DNA of 64,000 bases from positions 20,359,901 to 20,423,900 of the forward strand of contig OX291549.1 of assembly GCA_946406115.1 (NCBI GenBank). The letters are read 5' to 3'. Source of the DNA: Apoda limacodes. Taxonomy: Eukaryota > Arthropoda > Insecta > Lepidoptera > Limacodidae. This document shows, one piece after another, positions 46,832-56,369 of the stretch. The notes below the pieces were generated by a model. That model ran no database searches, was not told the DNA's origin, and saw nothing but the letters and a program-made list of their open reading frames with translations. The translations under genes and the position numbers were made by a program. Positions within the stretch are counted from its first letter, which is position 1, and each line of letters begins with the position of its first letter.

Positions 46832-47440
46832 TATATATATAAAAAAAAGTTACTAAGACTAAGGATGAGGATTCACTGCACAGACAGCATAGAGGACAAA
46901 AGGTGCGGTTCTAAGACTGCCGAAGCTCACCACAGATGATACGGTTGCTGGCACGGCGGGCGGAAGGGCCCCTGATCCCCCTCTGTTGTAGTAGCCGGGT
47001 CCACTCCGGTCTCCTTCTCCGGCACGACTACCACTTCAGATACTTTACACAGGCTGGCGAATCAGCCTCCCAGGGCGGAGATTAAGTGATCCCTGGGTTC
47101 GGGATCCCGTTCAACCTGCGGGCGGCCAGCGGTCAGCCGTTTCATCAGGTCTCCCTGACCGCCGAACCAGCACGCCGCGTCTACGCCGAGCATGACAGCA
47201 ACAAGCACCGCCGGTCCTCCGCTGTCCGCGCAGCGAATCCTCAAAGAGCTCTGGCAACCTTACTCACCGCCAGGAACACAACACTACTCAATGTTAGTGT
47301 TATTATGGCCGCGGTTTTCTGTAAGGGAGGTACTTCCCCAGTTCGGGCCGCTCATTCGAGCAAGTACTCGCTATGCCCTGCTTTAGTTGTTCGGATGGCT
47401 TATTCGAGCGAGTACTTGCAGTGCCCTACCTCTCTTTATT
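46832..47440 (-). promoter_or_regulatory. LINE 5' leader with two 48-bp repeats, no ORF1
   Basis: About 600 bp, GC-rich. Two near-identical units at 47341-47378 and 47389-47426 (start to start 48 bp) share GTTCGG, 'ATTCGAGC', 'AGTACT' and 'GCCC'. Tandem 5' units in LINEs commonly hold the internal promoter; that role is inferred here. The longest frame on the sense strand is 60 codons (47062-47244) and has no gag or zinc-knuckle motif, so ORF1 is absent or lost. Confidence 0.6.
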
Positions 47441-47983
47441 AATTTTATATCTGTAGCCTTTGTGGAGGCTTGATAAACAGATAGACAGACGGATAAATAG
47501 GGCTTTCGTTTTTAAGATTGTCTCAATCTTTTTGCGTTTCCACTCCATGGGTACAGGCTGCTGCTGAGAGAAAGAAGGCTCAGGTCATAGCCCTCCGCCC
47601 TTGTCCGCCCATTGGGCTCCAGTTATTAACAACAGCCAGGGACCGTAAAAACGCTTTATATCACATAAAACGAAAAAAATCGCCTTCTATGCGTTAAGGT
47701 TCATAGGTTAATATCGGAATCGAATTAAACCTATTTATGAACGGAGCTACGTCATGGGAAGGAGAAGTTAAGAATTCGCTTCCTTATTGATGTAGGTTAC
47801 ATAAATATAGGCACATGCATTAGGCTTGGAAACATCTCGTGGTGGGCGGTGCCCTCAATCATACGTTTCTTACATCTGACTGTTGTGAACTATAAATATG
47901 GAGCACATGGGTGTGACTCATATGAATGGAATTAATATTTTAATTCATTCTGTGGATGAATGAGCCATTGCCTAGTATACTTT
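47441..47983. other. No gene seen
   Basis: Contains 'ACAGATAGACAGACGGATAA' (47478) and at 47816 'GCATTAGGCTTGG' with 'AAACATCT', nearly identical to the right end of the CACTA-like element at 54063-54082. No coding sequence. Confidence 0.5.
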
Positions 47984-48311
47984 TAGGGATCCGTAACTAA
48001 ATAGCAAAAACGGATCCCTTACCTTGTTATTCCATCTTTGTTTAGATCTTGATTGAAATTTATGAAAGGTGTTGTATAGGCATACAGTTTCATAATGATA
48101 TTAAGAAAGGGGTGTCGTTAGATAAGTTTTCAAAAATGCGTTAAAAGTTCTGAAGTGATTTCTTCTGTGAGTATATATTTTGCGAATTTATTGTTGGGCA
48201 AGTTAAAAATTAGTTTGTTTTAAAAACCTAAAAAATAACATTTTTGGAAAAACCGATTCATTAGTTTTTCAGATATCCGCAATATTTCTGATTCCACGGA
48301 ACCCTAACTAG
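47984..48311. repeat. Short element with inverted 'TAGGGATCCGTA' ends
   Basis: 'TTTTAGGGATCCGTAAC' at the left and 'CCACGGAACCCTAA' at the right are imperfect inverted ends, enclosing about 300 bp of AT-rich DNA. It looks like a small non-autonomous element in the 'GGAACCCTA' group. Confidence 0.5.
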
Positions 48312-49377
48312 ATATGTGTACGACACACACTTGGCAGGTATTTCTGTGTTGCCATCAATGTAGTACGTTGTTTTGTATTTAATGTAATTAAGTTATTCAA
48401 TAAATTACTTGGCCAAAACGCCTTACGCCGATATGCTATAATAATACCATTTAATAATCTTCATTGCACTGAATATCTAAAATAAATATAAACATTTCGC
48501 AATTTTTTATTATATATCGCTTTTTACCATAGTCGTAAAAAAGCATAATAATAATAGGCATTTATGAAATGCCAGAAATATTAATATTTAATAACCAGAG
48601 TAATGTACTTATAAAATTTCTACCTGTGATTTATTCACTAAAAACTTTAGTTATTTAATAAATTACTGGCAATTAACGGACGACAAAAAGCGATATTTTT
48701 AGTTTTATAAAAAAAGATATTTTATGTAAAGCAGGTTGTATGATGAAAAAGTCGGTACTGGCCTCGCGATTTTAGTGCACGTTTATGCGGAGTGAGTCTT
48801 TTTCTGAATTCCATAAGTACATACTCACAATCCGCACTGGGCCCGCGTGATGGACTGTGCTGGCCCACAACGCCCTCGCCCTAGATAAAGGTATGTTATG
48901 TAAGTATGTAAGGTATATGTATGGTACGCATGCCACAACAGTGAGAACGTATGAAGGCCGGTAAGGAGTTTGTATGAAAACTTTTGGTGGTGTAATTGTG
49001 TGTCGAGAGATAGTCGATCATACACAATTGTACTCACTTTGTAATATCTACTATGACTGGTCTCTTTTCGTTCCAATCCTGACTGACTACACTAACATAC
49101 TTCACTCGACACCATCTGATTTATTGACTAACGTCATGGAGTCATGGGCCATTGATTCGTCACGCGTCTGTCCATTCTGTAAATACCTACTTGTATTTAG
49201 TATTAATGCCTGCTACATACAGATTGTACCGAGGATGTTTTTAAATGATTTTTATATCATTAACAAAAAGGTCAAATATTTTTTGATAATGTATATTAAT
49301 ATACCTATTATCTTTAAAAAAACATATTTTATTGAAAGTAAAATATTATTATCTAAAACAAACAAAACTATATCAAA
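48312..49377. other. No gene seen; one SINE scrap
   Basis: About 48825-48895 ('CAATCCGCACTGGGCCCGCG') is a piece of the SINE body seen at 16020-16303. The 135-codon frame at 48974-49381 is AT-rich, lacks motifs and overlaps a minus-strand frame, so I do not call it. Confidence 0.45.
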
Positions 49378-49677
49378 TTAATCTAATGAACCGTTGCCAG
49401 CTGTTGGCAATGATCCCAAAATGCTGGCCGCATGCCGCGTTGGATTGCAATGCAAATTATTTGGGCAAGGTAAAGGCCAGCATTTTTGTGAAAAGAAGCT
49501 ACAACCAGACGCGAAGCTAAAGCCATATATTTTTTTTGCACTTTGTCCCCACGATCCTATTGTTTCGACTCCAAAAGACTCAAATATATATCCACTGTTG
49601 CCTTCTGCAAAATCAGCCGCCGCACCAGCCCTATTATGTGTTTCTTGATCATGTGCGGCGCAAGGGTATCGATGCAA
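49378..49677 (-). pseudogene. Transposon-protein relic ('ETIGSWGQSAKK')
   Basis: A 99-codon frame on the minus strand contains 'GYIFESFGVETIGSWGQSAK', 'SGCSFFSQKC' and 'HAASILGSLPTAGN'. The order resembles a segment dispersed widely in arthropod genomes next to reverse-transcriptase genes, of the form 'ETLGxWG..AK..QR.S.AIQRGNAASILGT' (from memory). It starts and stops without domain context, so it is a decayed piece. A different repeat tail follows at 49735. Identification is tentative. Confidence 0.45.
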
Positions 49678-49734
49678 GTATCGTCCAAACTAGAGGCCGC
49701 CCCATTCCTTACCTTCCCTCCCATATCTTCGCGT

Positions 49735-49838
49735 GCCTCAGAAAAACGGTCTTGACAGACAGACAGACGGACAGACGGACAACAAAGTGATCCTATAAGG
49801 GTTCCTTTTTTCCTTTTGAGGTACGGAATCCTAAAAAG
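49735..49838 (+). repeat. Repeat tail 'GACAGACAGACGGACAGACG'
   Basis: 'GCCTCAGAAAAACGGTCTTG', 'GACAGACAGACAGACGG', 'AACAAAGTGATCCTATAAGG' and 'TTGAGGTACGGAATCCTAAA' form the 3' part of the repeat ending at 28030. The head is missing. Confidence 0.65.
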
Positions 49839-50194
49839 ACAAATCCTGTTGTGCTATTACTTTTGCGCCACCCAGTATTAACAGAAAGACAGTCTTGGTT
49901 ATCCGCAGCTTATATTACAGGCAGTTTTGAATTGACTAAAGAGTTGACTTTTATACTAATATAATTTAAGATTTAAATACAACCTGCTGTCAAAAAGAAC
50001 CAGAATTTCTCCTACAAAGTGCTTTTTAGATAAAAAACCAAATCTTATTCATAACAAAACCATAAATAGAACTCTGCTAATAAATTGCGGAAGCGTTACA
50101 TGGTGTAAAGCGGATTTCTGAAGACTTTTTTCAAAATGATAATAGTGTATGTTCAAAAATATTGGCAGAAAATTCATTCCAACACCTAAGAATC
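49839..50194. other. No gene seen
   Basis: AT-rich, no recognised element. Confidence 0.5.
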
Positions 50195-50440
50195 TAAATG
50201 GTCCGCACCAGTCTTAGTGAAATTGCCTCCTTTGAACGCTCAAGTGGCGAATAAGTTCCCTGCTAAGATTTTCTCTAGAGACTGCAGTATGGGCTTCTTA
50301 AAGAAAGGAGTGATTTGATTTTTAAAGGGTCGGCAACCCTCAAATAATCCTTCTGGTGTTGCAAGCGTTCCTAGGCTACGGTGACTGAATAACATTAGGC
50401 GGGCAGTAAGGTTATTTTTCACCCTACGACACAAAAAAAC
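50195..50440 (+). pseudogene. Dead 3' end of the main LINE family
   Basis: 'AAATGGTCCGCACCAGTC', 'AAGTTCCCTGCTAAGATTTT', 'GACTGCAGTATGGGCTTCTT', 'GGGTCGGCAACCCTCAAATA' and 'GGTGTTGCAAGCGTTCCTAG' match the intact LINE's end, with stops and indels. The tail 'CATTAGGCGGGCAGTAAGGT' is diverged. Confidence 0.75.
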
Positions 50441-50444
50441 TACT

Positions 50445-51035
50445 TCGCTAAAAATAATTAGGTACTTGCGTTTCTAATTTTGTAACTGAACACTATGTCA
50501 TAGTAGCTTACTACAATTTTCGTTAATGTGCTTTTCTAAGCAACCAGCTTGTTATATATTATGGGGATGATTGTGATTTTATGCTTACAATTCTAGCAGC
50601 CGAGTATACTTGGCTAGGGTTGCAACCAGGCGGAGTCTGAACGAAATATTAGCTAGTAGCCGTTTTGAACTATCTATTTGTTAAACGTATATTAGCATTT
50701 AGCGCATCGGCATCGTAATGGCAGTACATGACTGCTGTTTATTTAAACAATTATCACTCAACCTGAGAAGGATATAATAATGATAGTTTGAATGATTTAG
50801 GTTCTAGCGCTGTAATGGCAGATTTATGTTGCTTTACTCTTTACTACTACTTTATGTTTTTAGGTGAGGAAAGATGAGTTACTTTCTAATTTGTTTTTGT
50901 TCCTTTATTATTTACTAAGTACTTAATTTTCTCTTTGTACTAAAATTTCATTTTGGAAGAAATAGTGCGTAACACACAACCACTAGTGTCTCTTATGAAG
51001 TCCTAGTAGTGCAAGAAACTTTCTTGCGATCTGAC
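50445..51035. other. No gene seen
   Basis: AT-rich, no recognised element. Confidence 0.5.
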
Positions 51036-51039
51036 TTTG

Positions 51040-51118
51040 GGTGTTTGGTCGCTAGTGTCGTTGTAAGTTCACACCATTTCAATATGGCGACTGTATTTTT
51101 GATTTTTGACCACTGGGT
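51040..51118. repeat. Second copy of the 34877-34955 motif
   Basis: 'TTTGGTCGCTAGTGTCGTTG', 'ACACCATTTCAATATGGCGA' and 'TTTTTGACCACTGG' match the copy at 34877 over about 75 bp. Confidence 0.55.
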
Positions 51119-51645
51119 CAGAAAGGTTTGCACTGTACATTAATCCATCTTACAAATACAAAAAAATCATAGAATTAAGAATCACATTATAAATATAGGA
51201 CGACCAAAAAAGACCAGCAGGTTAGATAGAGTCTTCGAAGACTATATATTACAAATACCATTTTTATGGCTACCCCAAGTAACACAGGAGTGCTGAATAA
51301 TGACTGATTAATGGAAGTCGCTTAAACTTTAAGCATTAACTTTAAGCATTTTCATAAGTTGAATAATAGCCGAGTAATCATCTACTCAGCTGTTATTCAA
51401 GCAAATTGGGCACATTTTTCATTGCTTAAGTCTGTATAACAGCAATATAAAATCTGAGTAATAGCGTTGTAACGCTACACACAGCTTAATAATTTCTGGA
51501 TAATAGCAAAATGACATTTTATGCAGCAAGTAAATCTCGTCTACTCAGACAAATGCATTTTAATTCTAGCATATAGACAGTTGTTCAGCATTTAGTCAAG
51601 TTCTGTCTTACTATTCAAACAATTTTAATAGATTAGCTGAGAAAT

Positions 51646-51705
51646 AGAATTCAAATGGTATTTTATTTGTATTAGTGAATACAAATAAAATACCATTTGA
51701 ATTCT
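51646..51705. repeat. Perfect hairpin, 28-bp arms, 4-base loop
   Basis: 'AGAATTCAAATGGTATTT' with 'TATTTGTATT', loop AGTG, then its exact complement ending 'CCATTTGAATTCT'. No mismatch in 28 pairs. It lies just inside the left subterminal repeats of the CACTA-like element. A smaller hairpin (GAATATAAGCTGC, TTAT, GCAGCTCATATTC) is at 52065-52094. Confidence 0.9.
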
Positions 51706-52392
51706 TCTGTGCCACAAGTGACGTACATGTGCAGTTATAATTATAAACAAATCAACCCTAAAATTTGGATTTTCTAGGCTATTTACTACTTATTTTAATG
51801 CGCAAGTAATTTTATCGTGAAATGTATACAAATATTGTCACTATCTTTCACGCGCCGCATGAATAACCAAGTTCACTTGTTAAATAAACAAAATTTAGAA
51901 GACTTATAACCAAATTGTTGATTCCAGTATATAAAAAATTACGAATAACATTACATATTTATAAATTAAAATGTATCTTAATCATTAAAATACAGCTTTC
52001 TTTAGCAAAATAAGTGCTTTACAATAATTATCAGAGATGTTTTTAATGATGGTCTCTATATTTTGAATATAAGCTGCTTATGCAGCTCATATTCAGAGTT
52101 TATCTGAATAGACGTACCCAATAGAAGCGTACTAAGCTATTATCCGTAAAAGAGTGGTCTAAATGCAATAACTTCTTTATAAAATTTGTGTTGTTGATCA
52201 CATTTCTACAATTATACAGGTTATTTGGGTCCAAAACAAATAAAATTAAACCTTTTTAGTACCTGTTAAAAACATAAATTACTTTATTGATGATTCAAAA
52301 ATAAAGACGCACCTACCTAGGTACCTGGGTGTGTTACGTATAAGTAATTTTACTTAAGTGAATTTGCTTTTTTAAGAACCTAGGTAATATAC

Positions 52393-52465
52393 AGTGGGAC
52401 CCCTATTATCCGGACTCGTTATTGCCTTTGCTTATCCGAATATGCAAAATTCCGGATAATACGAC
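52393..52465 (+). repeat. Pogo/Tigger-like terminal repeat, isolated
   Basis: After TATA, 'CAGTGGGACCCCTATTATCC', 'GGACTCGTTATTGCC', 'CTTATCCGAATATGC' and 'TTCCGGATAAT' resemble the ends of pogo-type Tc1/mariner elements ('CAGT..ACC..TATCCG'). The opposite end and a transposase are not seen nearby. Confidence 0.5.
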
Positions 52466-52635
52466 GTATGAAAAACAGAAATGTTACATTAAAAGTTTTA
52501 CATTGTAGTTGGTTTCTTTATTTTTTTACTATGTTCTGTTACATTCACAAAACGGGTAATTTCTGGTTATTTTTGCCACGGTTTTCGACTTTATCTAGTT
52601 TGACAGCCGGCAACACCGCTACCGCACCGCATTTG

Positions 52636-52805
52636 TCTACGTCCGCGTAGACTTAAAAAAAATGAAAACTAAAGGAATTCTCATACAAATATTTCATACC
52701 CTATTTTGCCCTCTTAGACGATGAATTTTACAACATCCCTACTTAATGGAACCCACATGCCAAATTTCAAGCTTGTAGACCAAGTGGTTTGAGCTGTGCG
52801 TTGAT
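52636..52805 (-). repeat. Short repeat inserted in the transposase relic
   Basis: 'GTCTACGTCCGCGTAGACTT', 'GAATTCTCATACAAATATTT', 'CCAAATTTCAAGCTTGTAGA' and 'TTGAGCTGTGCGTTGAT' are the inverted form of the repeat at 15691. The transposase reading stops exactly at the junction near 52806. Confidence 0.55.
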
Positions 52806-53570
52806 GCTCTTGCTGGCGAGTCACAAACGAAGTACCTTATTTTTACAGGAATAATTTGTTCTTTGTTATCATTGGGTATTCAGATTTCATTTTGAAGAAG
52901 AGTACCCATTTCTGGGACAAAATCCTCCAAATATTCATTTAAATTTTTAGGTTTTCCAGACCCATAGTAAATTCCTATAACAAAAAGCTCCTTCTCCTCC
53001 GGTTTTTCATATATATTACAAAGAATTAGCCAAAATTCTTTTTTGAGCTATTGAAGAATGGTGGACCATCGAAATTAATATTTAAATAAATAGAGGTTAG
53101 AACGACTTTTAAAGCTCTTAAAATATTTGTTAATGGTTCAATAAGACCGTTTTGCCAATACTTCCTACCTTCAATTTTCTTTTCTGTGACATTTCTGGAA
53201 GTTTGTAATGAAGTTCTAGGGTCTGTTGGTAAGATTCCTGGAGTTCTCTCTTTGAGTATTTCCATTAATTCTTTCAGAGCTACTTGGGATATATTTTTAT
53301 TTTGAAGTTTTTTGCGATAAAATTTTCATTTTGAATTTCTGCTATATTATTATTATTTCATCTTCACTTGATGCGGAACTATTACTTTCGAAAGTTTGTG
53401 CAAAATCTTGATCATTATTTAAAAGCAAGACTAATATATTATTAGACTAATATTTTGACAAACGGCGGCTGCATTTTTAATCTCTTTATATTCTTTTAAA
53501 CATTTTCGGCGAATCCCTCCCGTTCTCTTAATAGATTTCCATGATTTTGCTTCCGTCTTAATCAAATTTT
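52806..53570 (-). pseudogene. Broken transposase, probable CACTA/Tnp2-like
   Basis: In order on the minus strand: 'SWKSIKRTGGIRRKCLKEYK' (about 53550-53480), an interrupted linker, then 'SQVALKELMEILKERTPGIL', 'PTDPRTSLQTSRNVTEKKIE', 'GRKYWQNGLIEPL' and 'SIYLNINFDGPPFFNSSKKN' (53026-53265). After a shift come 'LCNIYEKPEEKELFVIGIYY', 'GSGKPKNLNEYLEDFVPEM', a stop at 52880, and 'VKIRYFVCDSPARAS' ending at the repeat insertion near 52806. The pieces 'INIDGLPxFKSS', 'P.VIGIYCG..KPKNL' and 'CDAPARA' typify an uncharacterised transposase family found in many animals. I relate it to CACTA Tnp2 by motif order. The catalytic C-terminal part is not found. At least two frameshifts and one stop. Confidence 0.65.
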
Positions 53571-54089
53571 TGTTTAAAATAAAAAAAATAGAATCGCTGG
53601 ACAAAAGTAAAGGCCATATGTTAAAATTCTTATAGTGTTATAAATCACCGTTTAATAATTATTAAGTGTTTATCATAAAGTGTTTTATTCGGATATTTTA
53701 ACAGACTATGGCAGAATAAAAAGACAACAATCCACTTTATTCTGAGTAAGATTGTTTTGAAATTATACGTATTCTTCCTTATACCGCAATAAACATCTTA
53801 GCAATCCACAAAGTATTATTTATACAGCGCAGCAGAATAATGGGTAAAATATAAAACATAAGCGGTATAGGAACAAAATTAGAACAATTATTCAGCAACA
53901 TGCGGGATAATAGAAATGAACAACAACTTATTCAGTGTATTGCTGTAAGCTTAGTATTGTGTGTATAATCGTATTAGAGAATATCGTTATTCAGATTTGG
54001 ATGCTAATATACAGATAAACGCTGTCACTGGTAGTTCTATTCAGCCTAAAGCAAACTGAAATGCATTAGGCTTGGTAACATCTGTGAAC

Positions 54090-54544
54090 TAGCCCCAAAT
54101 TTGTTATTACTAAGACTTAAAAAAGAAAACCAACGTTATACAGAACTTTCTAAGCTTAGAATTATAATAGCCCACAAACTCCTTATACTACAGAATTTGG
54201 CTGTTTCCACGGCTATTACACAAACGTTAAACATGCTTGATCTGTATTATATGCATAATGTGTACTGTTAGCATGCTTGTGTGTTACTTGAGACATCATC
54301 AATTTAAATTAATATTTTTATAGCGAAGATAAAATTGGTAGAGCACTTATATGAATTGTAAGGTCTGTTGCAGGTTCAAGTACTGACTCCAGGATAATCT
54401 TTTGACTGCATATTTGCTATGAAAATATTTATTTACATTGACGGTGTAAATAAAATATATTAACTTGTTTTATAACCACCGCATCAGTATATAAACAGTA
54501 AAACATTAAGTCAAACATGTTGGTAATAATTGTAAATAGTGTTG
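54090..54544. other. No gene seen
   Basis: AT-rich, no recognised element. Confidence 0.5.
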
Positions 54545-54770
54545 TCACTAGCTTTTTCCCACGGCTCGACCCGTGCCAAATTCGGTTACCGGCCTGTTAT
54601 TTTCAAATCAAGTGTGCTATAGTTAAAGTTAAGCTATAGTTCGTCCACGTGGACATCGTTTTTTGTTTTTCCAGTGGGAACCTTTTAATCTACCTGGATA
54701 AAAACGATCGTTCACGTTACGTTTATCTCACGTTCTAGCAATAACAAACAAACAGACTTTCGCAAATATA
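54545..54770 (-). repeat. Inverted 'CTAGCTTTTTCCCACGGCTC' repeat
   Basis: 'ACTAGCTTTTTCCCACGGCT', 'AAATTCGGTTACCGGCC', 'TCGTCCACGTGGACATCG' and 'ACAAACAGACTTTCGCAAAT' are an inverted, degraded short repeat of the 'AAGCTAGT' group. Confidence 0.5.
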
Positions 54771-54987
54771 TATTAGTTCTGATTTATCAGTATTAAAAAA
54801 TAACTAACTGTAAACTATCTGCGTTTGTTTTTCTAATTAATGCATATTTTTGTTATTCAATTACGCTCCGAGCGTTGGTTTCGGATATTAGAAGCCGTTT
54901 TCATTATATTCATATCGCAGGCAAATCGTATAATTCGCTGTTTTACAATATGCCTAGGCAAATCGTAAAGTATGGAATAGAAATTCG

Positions 54988-56164
54988 GGTCTTCTATCGA
55001 AGTTGCCATCTTACGGAGTGCCCGAGGGTTTGTGCAAATGGGTGGCTAGCTTTTTGTCCGGCAGACGCATACGAGCCGTAGTTGACGGTAGTTGCTCTGA
55101 TAGCATGGACATTAATGCTGGTGTCCCGCAAGGCTCTGTGCTGTCTCCTACGCTGTTTCTACTGCATATCAATGACATGTTGGACATGAACAACATACAT
55201 TGCTATGCAGATGACAGTACTGGAGACGCTTTTTACACGGGTCGTGCAAACATCCCTCGTTCCGTTGTGGAGGAAAACCGCGGAGAACTTGTGTCTCAAA
55301 TCGAGACCACACTGTCCCAGGTCTCTGACTGGGGACGGGTAAACTTGGTCCGATTCAACCCTACAAAGACACAAGTGTGCGCGTTCACCGCTAAGAAAAC
55401 TCCATTCACTGTAGTCCCACAATTCCAGAACACTCCCCTCTCCATCTCCAAGAGCATTGGGATCCTTGGTGTCGACATCTCCAGCGATGTTCAGTTCCGA
55501 GATCATTTATCAGATAAAGTGAAGCTGGCGTCCAAAAAACTTGGTGTACTCAACAGAGCGAAGCAGTACTTCACGTCGGGGCAAAGGTTGTTACTTTACA
55601 AGTCGCAAGTTCGGCCCCATATGGAGTACTGCTGCCATCTCTGGGCAGGTGCACCCGGATACCAGCTTGGCCCTTTTGACTCGGTTCAACGACGGGCTGT
55701 GAGAATTGTCGACGATTCCAAACTCACTTGCGGTATCGAGCCCTTAAGTCTAAGGAGAGACTTTGCCTCACTGTGTGTGTTCTACCGCTTGTACAATGGG
55801 TTGTGTTCTGAGGAATTGTTCGAAATGATGCCCACGGCTACTTTCTACCATCGCACCGCTCGCCATCGGCAGGGAATCCATTCTCACACTTTAGAACCTA
55901 AATGGTCGCGTACAGTGCGGTTTCAGAGAAACTTCCTCCCGCGAACGCTTAAGTTGTGGAATGAGCTCCCTGCCAAGGTATTCTGCAAGGACTACAGTAT
56001 GAAGTTCTTCAAGAAAGAAGTTATTAGATTTCTGAAGGGTCGGCAACGCGCAAGTGATACCCCTGGTGTTGCAAGCGTCCATAGGCTACGGTGACCGCTT
56101 ACCATCAGGCGGGCCGTAAGCTTGTTTGCCACCTTAGTGGTATAAAAAAAAAAAAAAAAAAAAA
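54988..56164 (+). mobile_element. 5'-truncated copy of the main LINE family
   Basis: Homology to the intact LINE begins abruptly at about 54988 (GGTCTTCTATCGAAG). It ends with the same tail ('CATCAGGCGGGCCGTAAGCT', 'TGCCACCTTAGTGGTATA') and an A run of about 20 at 56144-56164. Truncation from the 5' side with an intact A tail is the usual product of incomplete reverse transcription. The long pure A run argues for a young insertion. Confidence 0.92.
55003..56094 (+). pseudogene. Truncated LINE reverse transcriptase (C-terminal 363 residues)
   Basis: An open frame of 363 residues corresponds to residues 626-988 of the intact protein. It keeps 'GVPQGSVLSPTLF' (40-52) and the catalytic 'YADDS' (68-72), the 'RPHMEYCCHLWAG' block and the C-terminus 'TPGVASVHRLR'. 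It lacks the endonuclease and the first half of the polymerase including the first catalytic Asp, so it cannot work alone. The apparent start Met replaces a Leu codon of the parent and is not a true start. Eight residue differences from the other copy are visible, about 98 percent identity, with no stop or frameshift. Confidence 0.92.
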
Positions 56165-56369
56165 TTATCATATAACTGAACAGATTATTATATGAAGCTT
56201 GGCTAGAACGCTTCGCTCGCTCCGCATCTACGTTTACAAAAGAGAAACTGGACCTAACCTAACATACATGATTTATACAGTGCGATTTCTGTTCCTTTTG
56301 TTTTCATACTTTACAATTTGCTTAGGCATATTGTGAAACGGCGAATTATACGATTTACCTGCGACATTC

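Larger units (their letters stand above)
43792..47440 (-). mobile_element. Near-complete non-LTR retrotransposon (LINE)
   Basis: On the minus strand it runs from a GC-rich 5' leader (about 47440-46832) through one long ORF to a conserved tail ('GACCACTTACCATCAGGCGG', 'GCCGTAAGCTTGTTTGCCAG') and an A run of about 24 (T at 43792-43815). GC content is much higher than its surroundings. I cannot find convincing target-site duplications, so the 5' limit is approximate. Five shorter copies of the family lie in the window. Confidence 0.9.
51283..54086. mobile_element. Decayed CACTA-like (EnSpm) DNA transposon
   Basis: Candidate ends are CACAGGAGTG at 51283 and CATCTGTG ending at 54086. About fifteen GCTGAATAATA-like words (and inverses such as TATTCAGC) crowd into 51290-51620 and 53690-54050. 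This end-weighted arrangement is typical of CACTA elements. A broken transposase lies between on the minus strand (52806-53570). Nested in it are a pogo-like end (52393-52465) and a short repeat (52636-52805). No clean 3-bp target duplication is visible (TAA on the left, AAC on the right), so the limits are provisional. Confidence 0.5.
54915..56366. repeat. 61-bp inverted repeat enclosing a LINE copy
   Basis: The left arm 54915-54975 ('TCGCAGGCAAATCGTATAAT', 'TGCCTAGGCAAATCGTAAAG') and right arm 56306-56366 ('CTTTACAATTTGCTTAGGCA', 'ATTATACGATTTACCTGCGA') are reverse complements with about seven differences by eye. Both arms, read inward, can encode 'AGKSYNSxFxNMPxQIVKY', which may be chance or a decayed coding segment. 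The LINE at 54988-56164 fills most of the interior. Confidence 0.75.

Noticed and set aside
47086..47442. 118-codon plus-strand frame
   Set aside because: Antisense to the GC-rich LINE leader; no family motif.
43787..47460. Target-site duplication for the intact LINE
   Set aside because: 'TTATTTATTT' on the left and 'TTTATTAATTTT' on the right are similar only through AT content; not a convincing duplication.
48974..49381. 135-codon open frame
   Set aside because: No recognisable domain; Ile, Phe, Tyr and Lys dominate as expected by chance in AT-rich DNA.
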